Of a stretch of 64,000 nucleotides of DNA, positions 11,476 through 24,175 are shown piece after piece. The DNA is from Branchiostoma floridae. Taxonomy: Eukaryota; Chordata; Leptocardii; Amphioxiformes; Branchiostomatidae. The stretch lies in NCBI RefSeq assembly GCF_000003815.2, contig NC_049981.1, positions 19,054,625 through 19,118,624 on the forward strand, in the 5' to 3' direction. Positions within the stretch are counted from its first letter, which is position 1. The number at the start of each line of letters is the position of its first letter. Made by a program: the position numbers and the translations under genes. The notes beneath the pieces are model-generated. The model ran no database searches. It saw only the letters and a list, made by a program, of their open reading frames with translations, and was not told the origin of the DNA.

Positions 11476-14409
11476 AAAGCCTCATGATTCATCCTCAGTC
11501 TGAGTTTGTCTGTTGTCAGTACTTCAGATGACATCTCCAGACTGATCAATGTTGTAACACATGTCTGTAGAACCCACCCAGGCAATAGCCAGCAGAATGA
11601 GCTAACATTATCGGGGAAGCAACCCAAAACAGTCCACATGTCACCCTGTCCCATTACTCTTGCCCTGTTTAAACCCAAACTTGGCCGAGCCTGATATAAC
11701 AGGCATGTAATGGTCATGAACCTGACATGTCGGCGTGCACATCTACCCTAATGGGACACATCAACATCTGTCTCTTCTCCTTTCATGGGAGACACAACCC
11801 TACAAGCGAATGGACACAACCCCACAAGCGGGTGTTCTTTTTTAAAAGACAACATTTCTATGAAAACAAAATCAACCACATTTTGTAAATTTCTACCATA
11901 GATTTATGAAAAATGAACCATTTAGAATCCAGCAACTGAATAATTCTGTCCATACAGACCCATGTATTATGCATGATGGGAATAATTGGTAAAACAAGCT
12001 TGGCACAGTGTTGTGCACATTGTATGGATAAGAGATGAACTTTGGTACAACTTTTGAAAAAGTAATCATCTGGAAAAGCTGCCTGCTGGTAGAGTTACAA
12101 CTTAACTTCATCGATAGTAAGATTTACATGACTTTTAATTAAAATGTAAATGAACTCGTCCTTTTTGTCATGTACAGAACTCAGCTCTATGTCACCTATC
12201 TGGCAAAAGTCCTAGAATATTAGATAATTAGAAGACTTGATATATGTATTACATGACATTGCCAGTCACACATTCAGGAAAATAATATCATGCAAATTTC
12301 TGTGGAGAATTCTGCATCAAACCTCATAGCTATTCATTGTTATCAACAGGTTATTATCACTGAATTGTAAATATGGCATTTATGAAGCTTTCAAAAGAGA
12401 TCCAAGGTTAATTTCCTTGAGTACTTTTGACTTGAATTTTGGAAAAAAACAAATGTAGGCAAGGAAAATCTACAGACAGAACTGTGAATGTCTAATGTTA
12501 GTTCCACCTGTTACCTGTCTCATTATTGTCCTCCATTCCTGACCCTTGAATGGGTCACTCTTTCACTATTTATAGTCTGTTTTCAATGTCACATCATTAC
12601 TAAATGGTAACGTTGATAATAGCTAATTTTAGCCTTAGTGTGCATTAATCATTGGCAAGTGTGTCATGTGTATATGTTAAATTTGCTATTTCAAGACTAA
12701 AACTAACTTTAATCAGCCAGTTTTACAGCATGGTATAACTGTTGTGTCAGTATATGCATGTATGTATGTTTACATATGTATGAATATGCCATTCTTATAA
12801 TTGTAGTACATATTTGCTACAAAGACATACAGCAACACAGTTCAACATGGCTGTCCAAGCAGTATATACAGCATAGCTTGGGACAACACCCATCATCTAT
12901 TGTAATAACTTGTGAAGTATGCACTGGCCAGGAAATACGTCTGGATTGCAGGGGAAATCTGGGAGCTTACAGCAAGGCTGTGAGCTCTCCATCATTTGTA
13001 CATGAGACCAGGCATTTCCAGAGAATGCATCATTAGGGTATTGGATAAGCTGGGAGGTGCCGCCTGAGCCCCATGAACAATAGAGTGCACAGCAATTGAC
13101 AGGCAAATAGACTGTGAAATGAAATTCAAAATATATAGCACAGGCCTTACAGAATTAGGAAATACATGTAAGGCAAGGATGGCAACTGCACACCTAAAAT
13201 GTATATCCTTCCTTTACTGCATATCAACCTTCAGTCCTGTATACCTTGGTGTATTGCCCCATTCAGTATAATCCCCTTGTCTCGGAATGTGAGAAAACAA
13301 TCAAAAATTCATAATGCCAATAGATTTCCAATAAATAGGAGAATGGGAAATAGAAAGAGCAAAATTAAAAGATGCCTCCACATTTCTGCATTAGCTAGAA
13401 AGCCATAACACTGTATCACATCACCATGCACTTTGACAACTATATAATGCACTGTTTTCCCTGTAATTTTTTCGACCTTTCGAAATCAAACCCTGTTATA
13501 CTGCTATCAAGACAACAAAACGATAGATTATGCTATGGAGACCTGGTCAGGATAAAATCAATTTGTCTATAGGAGATCAGGGCCCTGTGGGATAAATCAA
13601 CACCCTGCAAATGAAAAATCATGTGTTGTGGTCGCAACCTTTCGAATTAACTGACCACATTTACCGTCCGTCCAATACTATTGACGTCTCACTTCAAATC
13701 AAACTCAATGATTCCATTTATTCTCTTATCTAAGCTCAAATGGTTTTCTTGTAAAAGCATTTTATAGTTTCCTTTGGACTTTTAGACTGAAAAGTCAGTT
13801 TATTTCCACAGGAACAACTATTATTTTGAGTCCATTGGTGTTCTCCTAGACTTATATGTATGCTTAATGGGGTATCACTTCACAAAAGTCATGCAACATA
13901 TTTTCTCCTACTATAAAGTATGCACTTTTTAAACTTTTTAAAGTTTGAAAAAAAAAGATGCTGCACTTTGTTGCCAAAGTCAGAGTGCATACTTGGCAAT
14001 TAAGGTTATTGCATGGATAAATGGGAAAAGGAGTCCAAATAGACTAAGGTGTTGCTAAAGCTCTTGGATGGATGCAAACCTATACATGCTGTTTTCTTTA
14101 AAACATATTGTTAACAATTTTGTAACTTGCATTAGTACTTGTCAGCAGAATAGAATTAGCATTTTTACAAATTTAAGCAAGCGTATTGTATCTCATTGTA
14201 TAGATGTCCTTGATTTTTTGTAACATTACTGAGAAAAAAAAAGAATATAACATAATGATTACAAATTTGAATATTTCTTGTTTAAATGTGTTCAAGATTA
14301 CTGGAGAAGGGCTGACTTGTCTCAAATACACCCCAAATCAAGGGAGTGTGTAAATTGGACAGTTGGCTATGTATATAACTGAAAGTTACAGATAATGAAC
14401 CAAACTTAC
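11476..14409. other. Non-coding sequence, no repeat family recognised
   Basis: It includes a short perfect palindrome (AAACTTTTTAAAGTTT, 13931-13946) and a T/A-rich background. ORFs at 11893-12111 and 12758-13408 lack coding features. Confidence 0.4.
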
Positions 14410-14540
14410 TTAGGTCCAGGTCAAGACCAGCACCTAACATGATATATCTGTAAGTGGTACACAGACCTACATGAAGATTATGTTTTACAATGCAGAAGAC
14501 CATGTCAGTTTCATCAAACAGAAAATTTGAAAACCCAAAA
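14410..14540 (-). CDS. Candidate internal exon, unidentified, low confidence
   Basis: A 131-bp open segment lies between a strong acceptor (CTATTTTTGCTGCAG) and a consensus donor (GTAAGT at 14409-14404). The frame has 43 whole codons with one base over at each end (acceptor phase 2, donor phase 1). The peptide starts FGFSNFLFDETDMVF and ends MLGAGLDLDL. Its phase fits the donor of the candidate exon at 33397-33505, 19 kb upstream on the same strand. No family is recognised, and pseudo-exons of this quality do occur by chance in 64 kb. It is recorded because both splice sites are good. Confidence 0.25.
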
Positions 14541-16284
14541 CTGCAGCAAAAATAGGTCAGTGCTGCCATGTCCATGGTGCTGAATTTATTGCTGCACACT
14601 ATTGCCTTCACCTCATCTCGGCATACTATCAATTGCTGCCATTTACAAATAGATGAACAGTCACCAGATGCGGCTGAACTCCAGCAAGAACTGCAAAGAT
14701 CTTAAATATTAATAACTGTTAAGAAAATCTTCAGAATCTTAAAACTGCTTCAATGATGCTTTGGTCGTAAATTGAATAGCTCTCATTTTGCTATCTGCAT
14801 TTATACTGACATGGAAGGATATAATGTTATCAACAGTGGCCATTATGGCTTTCAACCTTATGGTCAAAAGGCCTCGGTAAATGGGGAGGCTTTGCTTGAT
14901 TTACAGTAATGTAGCACCAAAAGTGGCACAAAGATGACACACCACACCTTTCCCTGCCCATTAACAAAACCTCACATCATGCTCTGCAGTCAGAGCATGA
15001 TGTGCCTCCCTCCCCCCCAAACACATGCTCGCACGCCGGCAATCATGGGTAATCTGTTGAAGCGTACGGCAGATGCCAGGATTAACTTACAAAGACTGCT
15101 AAGCACAGGCAGACATGTTATTACATGGGAGAATCACTGTCTCCAAGGGAAGATGCTGGTGTCCTACTGTCTAGCCGCACACACGTTAAGATTGACGTAT
15201 AAATAAATGATGCCCATCAATGGGGTTCAGATACACAGTACACAGGATTCATCTCGGGGGAGGCTGAAAGTAAGGATCTAGTTGATGAGCCAAGCCTATA
15301 GGAATGCAAGTCAATTATTTGAGCTGTTGAATTATTAAGCTCTTGTTGCCAAAGGCTTAAAATACTTCTGGAAGGATGCCAAAATGACTTTGTTTGACAC
15401 GGCCACGTGGAACACTCGCATCTTTCAGTTGTTACTAACTCATATCTTTGCAGACAGACATAAAAAATACTAAAGACATATTAGGTGGCAAGTTGATACA
15501 AAGTTCTTTCAGTGTCTAACAAGAAATGAGGAAAAATTACCTGCATTCATCTTACTCTTAGTCGTTTTTGTCTTCTAGATGTCACTTTCATACTGTCACT
15601 TGCATACTGAAAATTGCTGTTTATTTCAGCAACTTTATTGTGATAATAAAATGGAAACATTCCTGATTAATTGCATTGTGGTCAGTAACATAAAAGATTT
15701 ATGAAACATACACAGTACAGGGAAGTGAAAAATATGCGATCAATAAAAGAAGAAACACTAATGCTGGCAACAGTAGCCTCCATGGTGCCTTTAAGCTAAT
15801 CCCAGTACTGAGCACTGCAATGCTATAATCTCATCAAGTAAATCCAAACAATAACAGTATGGTACATCTCAGTGTGAGTGGATCAAAGAAATGTCTGAAC
15901 ATACACTTTATACTATATCTGGTGTATCATGCCATCAGAAGGTTTACTGGGAATGCAGTACAAAATATTAAAAACAAAAACCAATCCTGCCACCCTCCCA
16001 TCCTGTCTTGTTTCTGTATGTTCAGGGCTTGGCTTTAATCAGGTTCCCATTAGCAGGTGTAAATTTTTAAATCGAGAAGGAACACGGCTCAATATTGATC
16101 CTGCATATCGACTGTGGTTCCACCTACAGCCGGAATCAGGTCATCCCACACACAGAACTGGTTGACTGGATGGCAGATGTTAGGAATGGTCTCAAAAGGG
16201 CTGTAGGGGAGGAGCATGAAAATGTACAGCTTGTTTCCAGGCAGAAGTCAGATCAATTTTGTTTCTTTTCTCCAGTTTTCACAA
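14541..16284. other. Non-coding sequence with a perfect hairpin
   Basis: The 14930-15220 part is richer in GC and CpG and contains the hairpin at 14973-15004. The 15970-16260 part has long overlapping frames and resembles an old repeat, but no family could be named. Confidence 0.4.
14973..15004. repeat. Perfect inverted repeat, 14-bp stem and 4-base loop
   Basis: CACATCATGCTCTG is followed by loop CAGT and its exact reverse complement. The stem does not continue outside these limits. It is too short for a typical pre-miRNA, but unusual in being fully paired. Confidence 0.85.
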
Positions 16285-16480
16285 CTAGTCAAATAACCAA
16301 GTGGCTAGGCTAGTGGACACAACACTAAAAGGTCAAGAGTTTGATTACTGGCATTCCTGGCTAGAAAGTGTGTCTTTGGGAAAGGCACTTACACAACTTT
16401 CCTCACTCTACCCAGGTGTAAAATGGTTGGGGAGGTAAAAGACAGTGGAAGGCCTACAACATCAAAAAGCTATACTAATT
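16285..16480 (+). mobile_element. SINE family C copy, plus strand
   Basis: It starts with an A-box-like region (AAGTGGCTAGGCTAGTGG) and a B-box-like GAGTTTGATTAC. Then follow GGGAAAGGCACTTACACA, TTTCCTCACTCTACCCAGGT, GTAAAATGG and GGAGGTAAAAGACAGTGG. The inverted copy at 49.3 kb has every block. Confidence 0.75.
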
Positions 16481-18414
16481 TCACAACCATCTTAGTCTGT
16501 ATTTAGAATTATCCTTTTTGAGCTTCAAAGAGAATCTTAAACTACTTAGCCTCTGCACCACATACAGAGCACATCGTAGTTAAGAGGTATTGACACTCAT
16601 ATACTTTTTGATTACTTCATTAATGTTTAAGAGGGACTATTACAAACTGACACAGCCTAATTGCATCACATATCATAGCAGCAATTGCTACTATCACATG
16701 CTAAATTCTTACTTTAAAATGAGATCATATGAAAGAAATCATTGTGGCCTTATAAAGAAATTCAGATCATAAGATGATGCACACATCTCTTCTTTTAGAA
16801 AATGCACAATTTTTAGTACAAGCACGTTCCTTTCATGTTTTCTCACGTCACCAGCCAGACGACCTTTTCACCATGTTCTTGACCTTACACAGCAAATGTC
16901 CATCTACCCGTGCTGAAACAATGTCTGCTCAATCTACCCTTCATGTCACTGCAGACATTCTGGTTAAACCTCTGTGAGGTGGAACCACGGCCATAGATTC
17001 TGATATTTAGAGCCAATATCCAGAATATGGATTCTGGACACGCAATGTGACCTGCTTTTAGATCTGGTGTCACTGTGTATACTTTATAGAAATCTTGACG
17101 TTTCCTTCAATAGCCTTTAATACAAAGACATTTACATCAACTTTCTATCGTATTCGAAAAGGGTATTAAGATGCTATCAAAATAACAGCTGCACCAGAAA
17201 AGAAAAATGCTGTATTAACATCATAGTAAAAAAAACTACATCAAAAGATATAATGATGATAGCCAACTGCCAAAATACCAAACTGTTGATAGAGGCTTTA
17301 TAATTGTGTTGTTCTTAGAAACAACTAAGCTTCTCATTTCTGTTTGTATGCATTGTATCTAGATTTTGTAGGCATCACAAACTGTTGAAATATTGAAGGA
17401 GAGCAACTGAGTGGGTGTAGTCATTCCCACTTATACATCCCTCGCAGACTTCCATTTCCCATCTAATCATGTTATTACCTCACTGTCAACCAGTGGCCAG
17501 TATTGATCATACCTGTGTGATTCCTACTGTTGTGCCTAATACTTCCACTCTGCATGTATTTATTGCTTTGGAAGGGTCAAGGTAAAGTACTAGGTGTCCC
17601 TGATGACTGGGCTGGGGTTGACTAAGGGGTCATCACTAAATTTGAAATCACTAGGTTTGGCTTTGGCCTTTACCTATAAAAACTCAGACAGGCTTTTCAT
17701 AACTTACCACATAACGACTTACCAAAACTAGCTACATGCTAGTAACAGCTCTCAGATAATGTTATATATAGCATGCTTTGTCACTGAGAGTGGAGAGAAG
17801 TACACAGTACATGGATTGAATGGCAACCTAGAAGTATCTAGACTATAACACTTATGATTTGATATCTCTGACAGTTTTTACTTCAGGGGAGGGGATGTAT
17901 TTGCTTGTCTCTGTTATTCCCAATATAACTGTTATGCAATGCAGGTGGAGTGTTTTAGTTGGTTACCCTATAGAGATTGTGTATGCAAATAAGCATGTTC
18001 TAACAATGGTTTAAGGTTACCACTTATGTCTTCAAGAATTCAGAGGTTCTACATGTAAACAGGAGATATGATGCTCCCTATCTGCTGACGTAATTTGTTT
18101 CACCATATCCACCTTGTCCTACAATCACGGACCTTGAATAGCCCGCTAATGCAAATAATATTGGAGACCTTGACTGACAGATGGTGGAATTAATTAACAG
18201 GACTGATCACCACCGAGCATGAAGGGATGTTACTTGGGCAGGTAAAGGGGGCACCCGAGGGGTGATGTAGCTTCCCTTCTGTGAGAAATAAGATCACAAG
18301 TGTTCCCTTTTTCTTGCGGCATCATCCAAGATGTTTTGACTTGATCATTAGTAAGGTTATCATATTACAGAAAGGGAATGAAGTATTGTTTTGGGCCTGT
18401 CTGCCTGTGTGTGT
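16481..18414. other. Non-coding sequence; possible regulatory island at 18.1 kb
   Basis: No exon or repeat is recognised. At 18085-18260 there is a less AT-rich, low-repeat stretch with an octamer ATGCAAAT (18149-18156) and a homeodomain-type ATTAATTAAC. Confidence 0.35.
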
Positions 18415-18507
18415 GTTTGTGTGTTTGTATGTATGTATGTATGTATGTATGTATGTATGTATACGTATGTATGTATGTATGTGTGTGTGTTTCTGTGTGT
18501 GTTTGTT
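18415..18507. repeat. GT/GTAT microsatellite
   Basis: (GT)n with TTGT interruptions flanks a (GTAT)n core at about 18427-18480, broken once by ATAC. ORFs on both strands here are translations of the repeat. Confidence 0.95.
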
Positions 18508-21500
18508 TCTCCAAAGGTCTACCTCTGAGATAGCCACTCCATAAAGTAGGACTGAACTAGGAGTGAACTGTGTGTGATACTGTACTGTATTTATATCATT
18601 TCAGATAGTATCTGTTCTTATACCAATGAATACAAAAGTAAAGAAAGAATCTGATGCAGCCAAGCAAATGTATGGTACTGAAGGTGAAAAGTTTAATAGA
18701 AAATTTTAAATTGAAGTCCATGCATTGACAACATTATACGAGACCAGAATATAACAGGAATTACTATACAATTCAGGGAGCAGACTTCTCAATTGTGACT
18801 TTGACCAAAACACATTCAAATATGCAGTTTAAGCTTAGAATTACCAAGTTACTTGAGAGTTGCTTGATAATTTACATTTATGAAGATGAAATAATAAGGG
18901 AGGATCCAAAGGCAAGCAGAAGAAACATTACCTTTTTATTACATGTTTTACAATAATCATTTCCCCCAAATACTGGGATTATACTATTATCTTTATTTGT
19001 GGGGATAAAAACACCAGTGCTAGGCTTTCTTGGCAGTTTGTTTCAATTGTAAGTAATGTAGTATAAAGTATCATCTTTGTACAGCATAGAGAAAGTGCAA
19101 AATTGTTCAAAGGCTGTATTATAAACTTTAATTCATTGACAATTTGCATGGGTACTTGATAACTCTATATCAAGTTTAAAATGTGCAATTTTCATGACAA
19201 GTAAAAGATATGATAAATTGTACCCAACCCTATCATAAAGCTGACAAAGCCTTGCAACATCCTGATATTGCACAATAAAACCAATGACATTATCAAAACA
19301 TCATGCTGCTTTTTTATACGTTACTGATGATGAGAGTCAGGTCTCAGATGAACCATAAACTTTGTCTTGCAATCTATCAGTCTTTATCTACCTCACACAT
19401 CATCAGAAAGCAAGAATGATGTTTTCTGGTAAAAACCCCCACATTTACTTTAGCTTTTATATTTCTTCCAGGCATCCTAGAGTCCGATCATAGTACGGGA
19501 AGGGTCTTTGAAAAAGATTTGTAATAAGTTTGGACTATTCTAAATTGAATAATATTTCTGTCACAATAGTTCTAAATTGTTGAAACAATCAAAAACTATA
19601 CTTTATACATGCTTCAACTTGTCTGTATTTGTGGGAGCTAACGGGGTTCCATTCCCTGCTTCTAATATTCCTTATTTCACTGCTGGACACTTGTGGCTCT
19701 TTCATGGTGAGTTGTCTGCAGATTTTGTATGCATGGCAAAAAGACTTAACTCCCTGCAAATTGCAGAGATGTGTGAACAGGCTAGCCCACTCTTCGTAGC
19801 TCACTGACCCAGTTACAAAATGTTATACCATGTTAGAATATGTTTGAACAAATGGTGAATCTATGTTGCAATAGTTTAGAAACTAATACAAATAATGTAT
19901 TTGATGTTAGAAATGTTTCTAACAAGTTAGAATACCACTGAAAATAATTAGTTAGAAGGTCAAACAAATGTTGAAAATCATTCAAGTTGGAGTTGGAGAA
20001 CAGTTTCATCTCTCTATAATAAATGTCATTTTCCTTCCTTTCATCACTATCACAGAGGTAAGTTACAATGATCCTGAAGATTTAATTTTGTTCCGCAGCA
20101 CCAGTCGCTGCCAGCTGATTGAGTTAGGCTGTACATCTGCCACATGTCAGCAGGCACTCTGATCAACTGTCAGGGGAGATATACTGACTGAACATTCAAT
20201 CACTTCAAGTGACATTGAATGTGTGTCAAATCAGACTGGGGAGTTCACCAAGATAAATCACTCTGCATATGGGAATGGATCCCTGTTGGGTTTGTGGTGT
20301 CCTTGTTGCTTTCTTTGTCTCCTGCCTGGCAACAATTCCAATTTCACACTGCTGTGCTACAAATTGCCTTGGTAGAACGTGAATCTAAGGCTCAGCACCA
20401 AGCGAAAGGGACAAAAGATAATCAACATCAACACAGAGACCAAAATCCTTGACCAGCATCTTGTGATTATAAAACTGCCTAGTGAAAAATATTAACCTGG
20501 GCACTGTCAGATCACTACCAGGCAGGCAGGCCCAGCAGTACTAAGATGGTACTCAGGCTAAGAAAAACATACTTTGAACACAAGAACAATTCTTCACTCA
20601 AGCAAGCTACTTATTCTTCATCTAACCTTTCACTCTTGTATGTATATATTTACAAACATTGTACCTTTCTAGTCATAATCTATTGAGCCCTTTGGTCCAG
20701 AAAACCAGTTCCTAATTTATAAATATTAATTGTCTTTAAATACCAATATTACAGGACATCCTGATTATAATGATTACTGGATATCTTCATTGTCCTATAA
20801 TCTGTCACAAAAGTTATCAGGTCTGTCGTAAAAGTTTTGTCATGTCCCAAAATTGCATAACTGCAGCTTTTAACTTTACAGGGGGTAAAGGTCACAACCT
20901 AGGCACTTGCTTCAGTACACAAATCGTTAGCCATACACAGATGATGAAGAAATTAATTTAGTGACCAAATCCTTGAGTAAAACCAACCCTTAAGGATCAA
21001 TATATCTACAAATAAGATTTATGTCATATTGCATAAACTGTATTGATTTGGTCTGTTGGCAGCCAGAGGGACAAGTTCAGGGTTCAGCTCATTAATTCTC
21101 ACGTGGATTACTGGAGTTTACGGCCATTTGTTACGGGAACCATTAGGGTAATGTTTCTTTAATTGTGTAACATCCATCTTCTACCACATGCAAAATTTGC
21201 ACTACTCTAAATCATTGGCAGTTATTAAAATCTACTCTACAAAGCACATTTAAATACTATGTAGATTTATGATTTCAACTTTTCAATTTATGATTTCAAC
21301 TTTCTGTTTCTTTTTCTTTTTTATAACAGCATTACAAATGAGATTCAGCATACATTTTCGATTTGACAGTTAACTTGGTACCTCATTGAATGGTGATTAA
21401 CAAACTTATATTTCCACTTTCCTTTTGTATCTATGCTTACTTTACTTTTGTATCTATACTTCCTTAAAATTTCATGGGCACCATTAAGATCTTTGGGTCA

Positions 21501-22976
21501 GTATAGGTATCATATAGGAACCATCCTTTGAATAAATAAAAATCTTTATGGTACACTTTTGCCCACCGTTTTAAGTACAGACAAGAACAAATACATGTTT
21601 ACAAACATACATATGTTGGTACCAGTATTCGAGTCTAGTACATTTATATTGTATGTAGGTTTGGCTTTTTCTCCCTTCTTAGTAGTGGTGAAAATGTATG
21701 ATTGTATGGGTTTAGATGCAGTCAGTTAACTTTATAAAGACACATGAGGAATAGAAATCTTGCAGAGCTTATCTTATTTCTTAAGTAAGGGAATCTAGTT
21801 TCTATGTACCTAGACAGGATAATTATCAAAATATATAGTACAATATAAAGAAGAGTATCATCCTGTCATAGGGTCATTCCCTGGGCAAGAAAACATGACA
21901 GACCTTAGCAAGAGATTGAAGCCAGGCTCTCACCCACTGGGCAATTTGAAGGCATGTTTGTAGTAATCATTGGAGCAGCTGTTATCTGTACCAGATACAA
22001 GCTTACCATACCTCACTCTGCCAGTACACTCTCTACATTTTGGAAGAACTCCAAGTCTCAATACTGGTACCAGCAAGATTCTGGCTACAGCACAACAAGA
22101 CAAACTAGACATAATCTTCGTGTTTACATTTTCTCAAACTAGTCTGTTTTACTTAATTCATTGACTTCTTAGACAAGCAGTTGATTAATCAAGTCTTAGT
22201 CATTGAGCTTAACACGAACTTTTTAGTCTACCAGTAATGATTGTTTAATAAGTTAGCTTATCTACTGACTAGTTGCATGATCATTTGTTTTCTGCATTAA
22301 GAGTCAGCTCTTGCTTTTAACATATGTCCAAAATACCGACCATCTTTTCAACGAATATAACACTGAATCAATGCCTTCCTACATAGATTTCAGCACCTTG
22401 GACAGGACCAATTTTACCAAACAATTTAAAAGCTATCAATTTCTGCCCTAGCTGTCATCAACTAAGCCCAATACCTGGTAAAAACAAAGGTATTTTTTGT
22501 TTATCAATGTACTAAGAGATGTAATCTAATAATTAACACTTGATCACGTCTATTTGCTACAGATATTCATAAACCACGACTTAAGTAACAATGCTGACAT
22601 GTAAATAACCTTTGTACAATATCACATTCAATATTTACTTTGCATCGTTAGCATGAAAGTTATTCTACACTGCTGAAGATAACAGAGAGGACTATTGAAA
22701 CATGAATATAGCAGACACAAACAGCATTCATCAGTAATATGTTCTCCCTTAACTAATCAGTCAGTGAATATGCACTGCGGTAACCTCCCACATGTGGAAT
22801 AGTGTAAGTTACCTGGGATATGTTACCACATGCTGATTTCCCTGTTGGAGGGAAAATGATATGTGGTGGAACAGGCTCCCTGCAATTCAGCACAAATGAG
22901 AGGTGCAGCAAGGGTGACTGATTGCAAATTAAACAGAGCAGAACATTATCTATGCAAATCAGCATTGTACTATACA
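18508..22976. other. AT-rich non-coding sequence
   Basis: It has a 21-bp tandem word (ATTTATGATTTCAACTTT twice near 21264-21303) and a repeated TTTTGTATCTAT near 21423-21460. ORFs at 19577-20452 lack supporting features. No exon is called. Confidence 0.4.
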
Positions 22977-22977
22977 G

Positions 22978-23311
22978 TACTTCCAACTCTAGGTACACTA
23001 CATCGATTCCTATAAAACTGTACTTCAAACTTTGGCAACACTACATTTATACCTACAAAAACATACCCCCTGTTCCACCTTCAACAATAACTTCTTACTT
23101 AGAAAAGGAGCTACATGTATGCTCATTTTGTGTGAAGACTACCTAGTTGATTAAATTTCCTAAACTATTGTACTCCCAACTGTGAATATATTGCATTGGA
23201 ACCTACAAAAAGTATCCCCTGTTTCACCCTTAAAGTAACTCCATAATGATATCTGGAGCTATGTGTGCCCATGTTGTGTGAAGACTGCCTGGTTGATTAG
23301 ATTTCCTAAAC
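22978..23311. repeat. Diverged tandem duplication, period about 150 bp
   Basis: Unit 1 (about 23017-23165) and unit 2 (about 23167-23311) share TGTACTyC, ACCTACAAAAA, CCCCTGTT, GGAGCTA, TTGTGTGAAGACT and GATTTCCTAAACT-like blocks at an offset of 146-150 bases. A partial third copy of the first 40 bases precedes them (22978-23018). Confidence 0.75.
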
Positions 23312-23334
23312 TGCCTGTGAAACTGTAGTGACCT

Positions 23335-23560
23335 TTCACATTTCAACCAACTTGAATCAGGTTTATTACGCGCAGAGATTAATGCAGCTTCTGATTAGCC
23401 ACAAATATTCAGCCACGCGGGCCCAGGGGGCACATTTAGCACTTAAATGATGGAGTCCTTAACTTGCCGGCCATTCAATCACTTAGGAAAGGAAACATTT
23501 AGTTACAAGTTGATTTCATCCCGGTAGATTTGATAGCAGCCTTTCAGCAGCTAAAAGTGG
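23335..23560. promoter_or_regulatory. Possible cis-regulatory island
   Basis: A repeat-free stretch with higher GC holds several homeodomain-type cores (GATTAATGC, TGATTAGCC) and an Nkx2-type CACTTAA. This is only a compositional impression; comparative data would be needed. Confidence 0.2.
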
Positions 23561-23939
23561 TCAATAATTTTGAATTCAAAAAGTGGGTCAGAGAAATTCA
23601 TGTAGGTACGAGGACTCTATGCATATTGAATTAGGGAGGAGAAAACCTGAATAACATAGTCCCACCAAAAAGTAAATTGGACAAAGGAAAGATTGTTATG
23701 TTACTGTAGTTTTAAAAATCCATGCATTGTACTATTAAATTTTATAATTGTAAAACTGTATGTCAGCAAAGAGCCTTATCATGTTATTTGAGGCTCGTGC
23801 AGTTTGCCTTCCAGAGGCCCACTTCAACAGTTTACCATTTTGACAATACTATCTCAACAAATTCATTTGGCCCATTGTATTCACATAAAACTAACCATTT
23901 TGTACTCTAATTTCATTTCATTTGAAACACTACCCTCTT

Positions 23940-24175
23940 AACTTCTCTATTTATCTATGTACATGTATCTATCTATATATCTTTCTATCTACATATCTAC
24001 CTCCCTATGATATCTCTTTCTATGTAATATCTATCTATCTACATATATCTATCCATACATCTTTCTATCTACCTAAATATCTATCTATAATCTATCCACA
24101 TTTGTAGCTATCTAACGTTACATGTATCTACCTACCTATCTACCTAATAGTATCTATCTTTTCTATTAGTATCTA
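23940..24175. repeat. Imperfect TCTA/TACC-type microsatellite region
   Basis: Runs of TATCTATCTA, TACCTACC and TACATATC units are interrupted by single substitutions. The overlapping ORF is a translation of the repeat. Confidence 0.85.

Noticed and set aside
15929-16313. Overlapping plus-strand frames as an exon or retroelement ORF
   Set aside because: No recognisable domain or splice pair; may be an old repeat, but nothing supports a specific call.
18149-18156. POU octamer ATGCAAAT as a stand-alone regulatory call
   Set aside because: The 8-mer also occurs inside repeats in this AT-rich window, so one copy is not informative.
18281-18544. ORFs on both strands with repeated Tyr/Val/Cys or His/Thr
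   Set aside because: They are translations of the GTAT/GT microsatellite.
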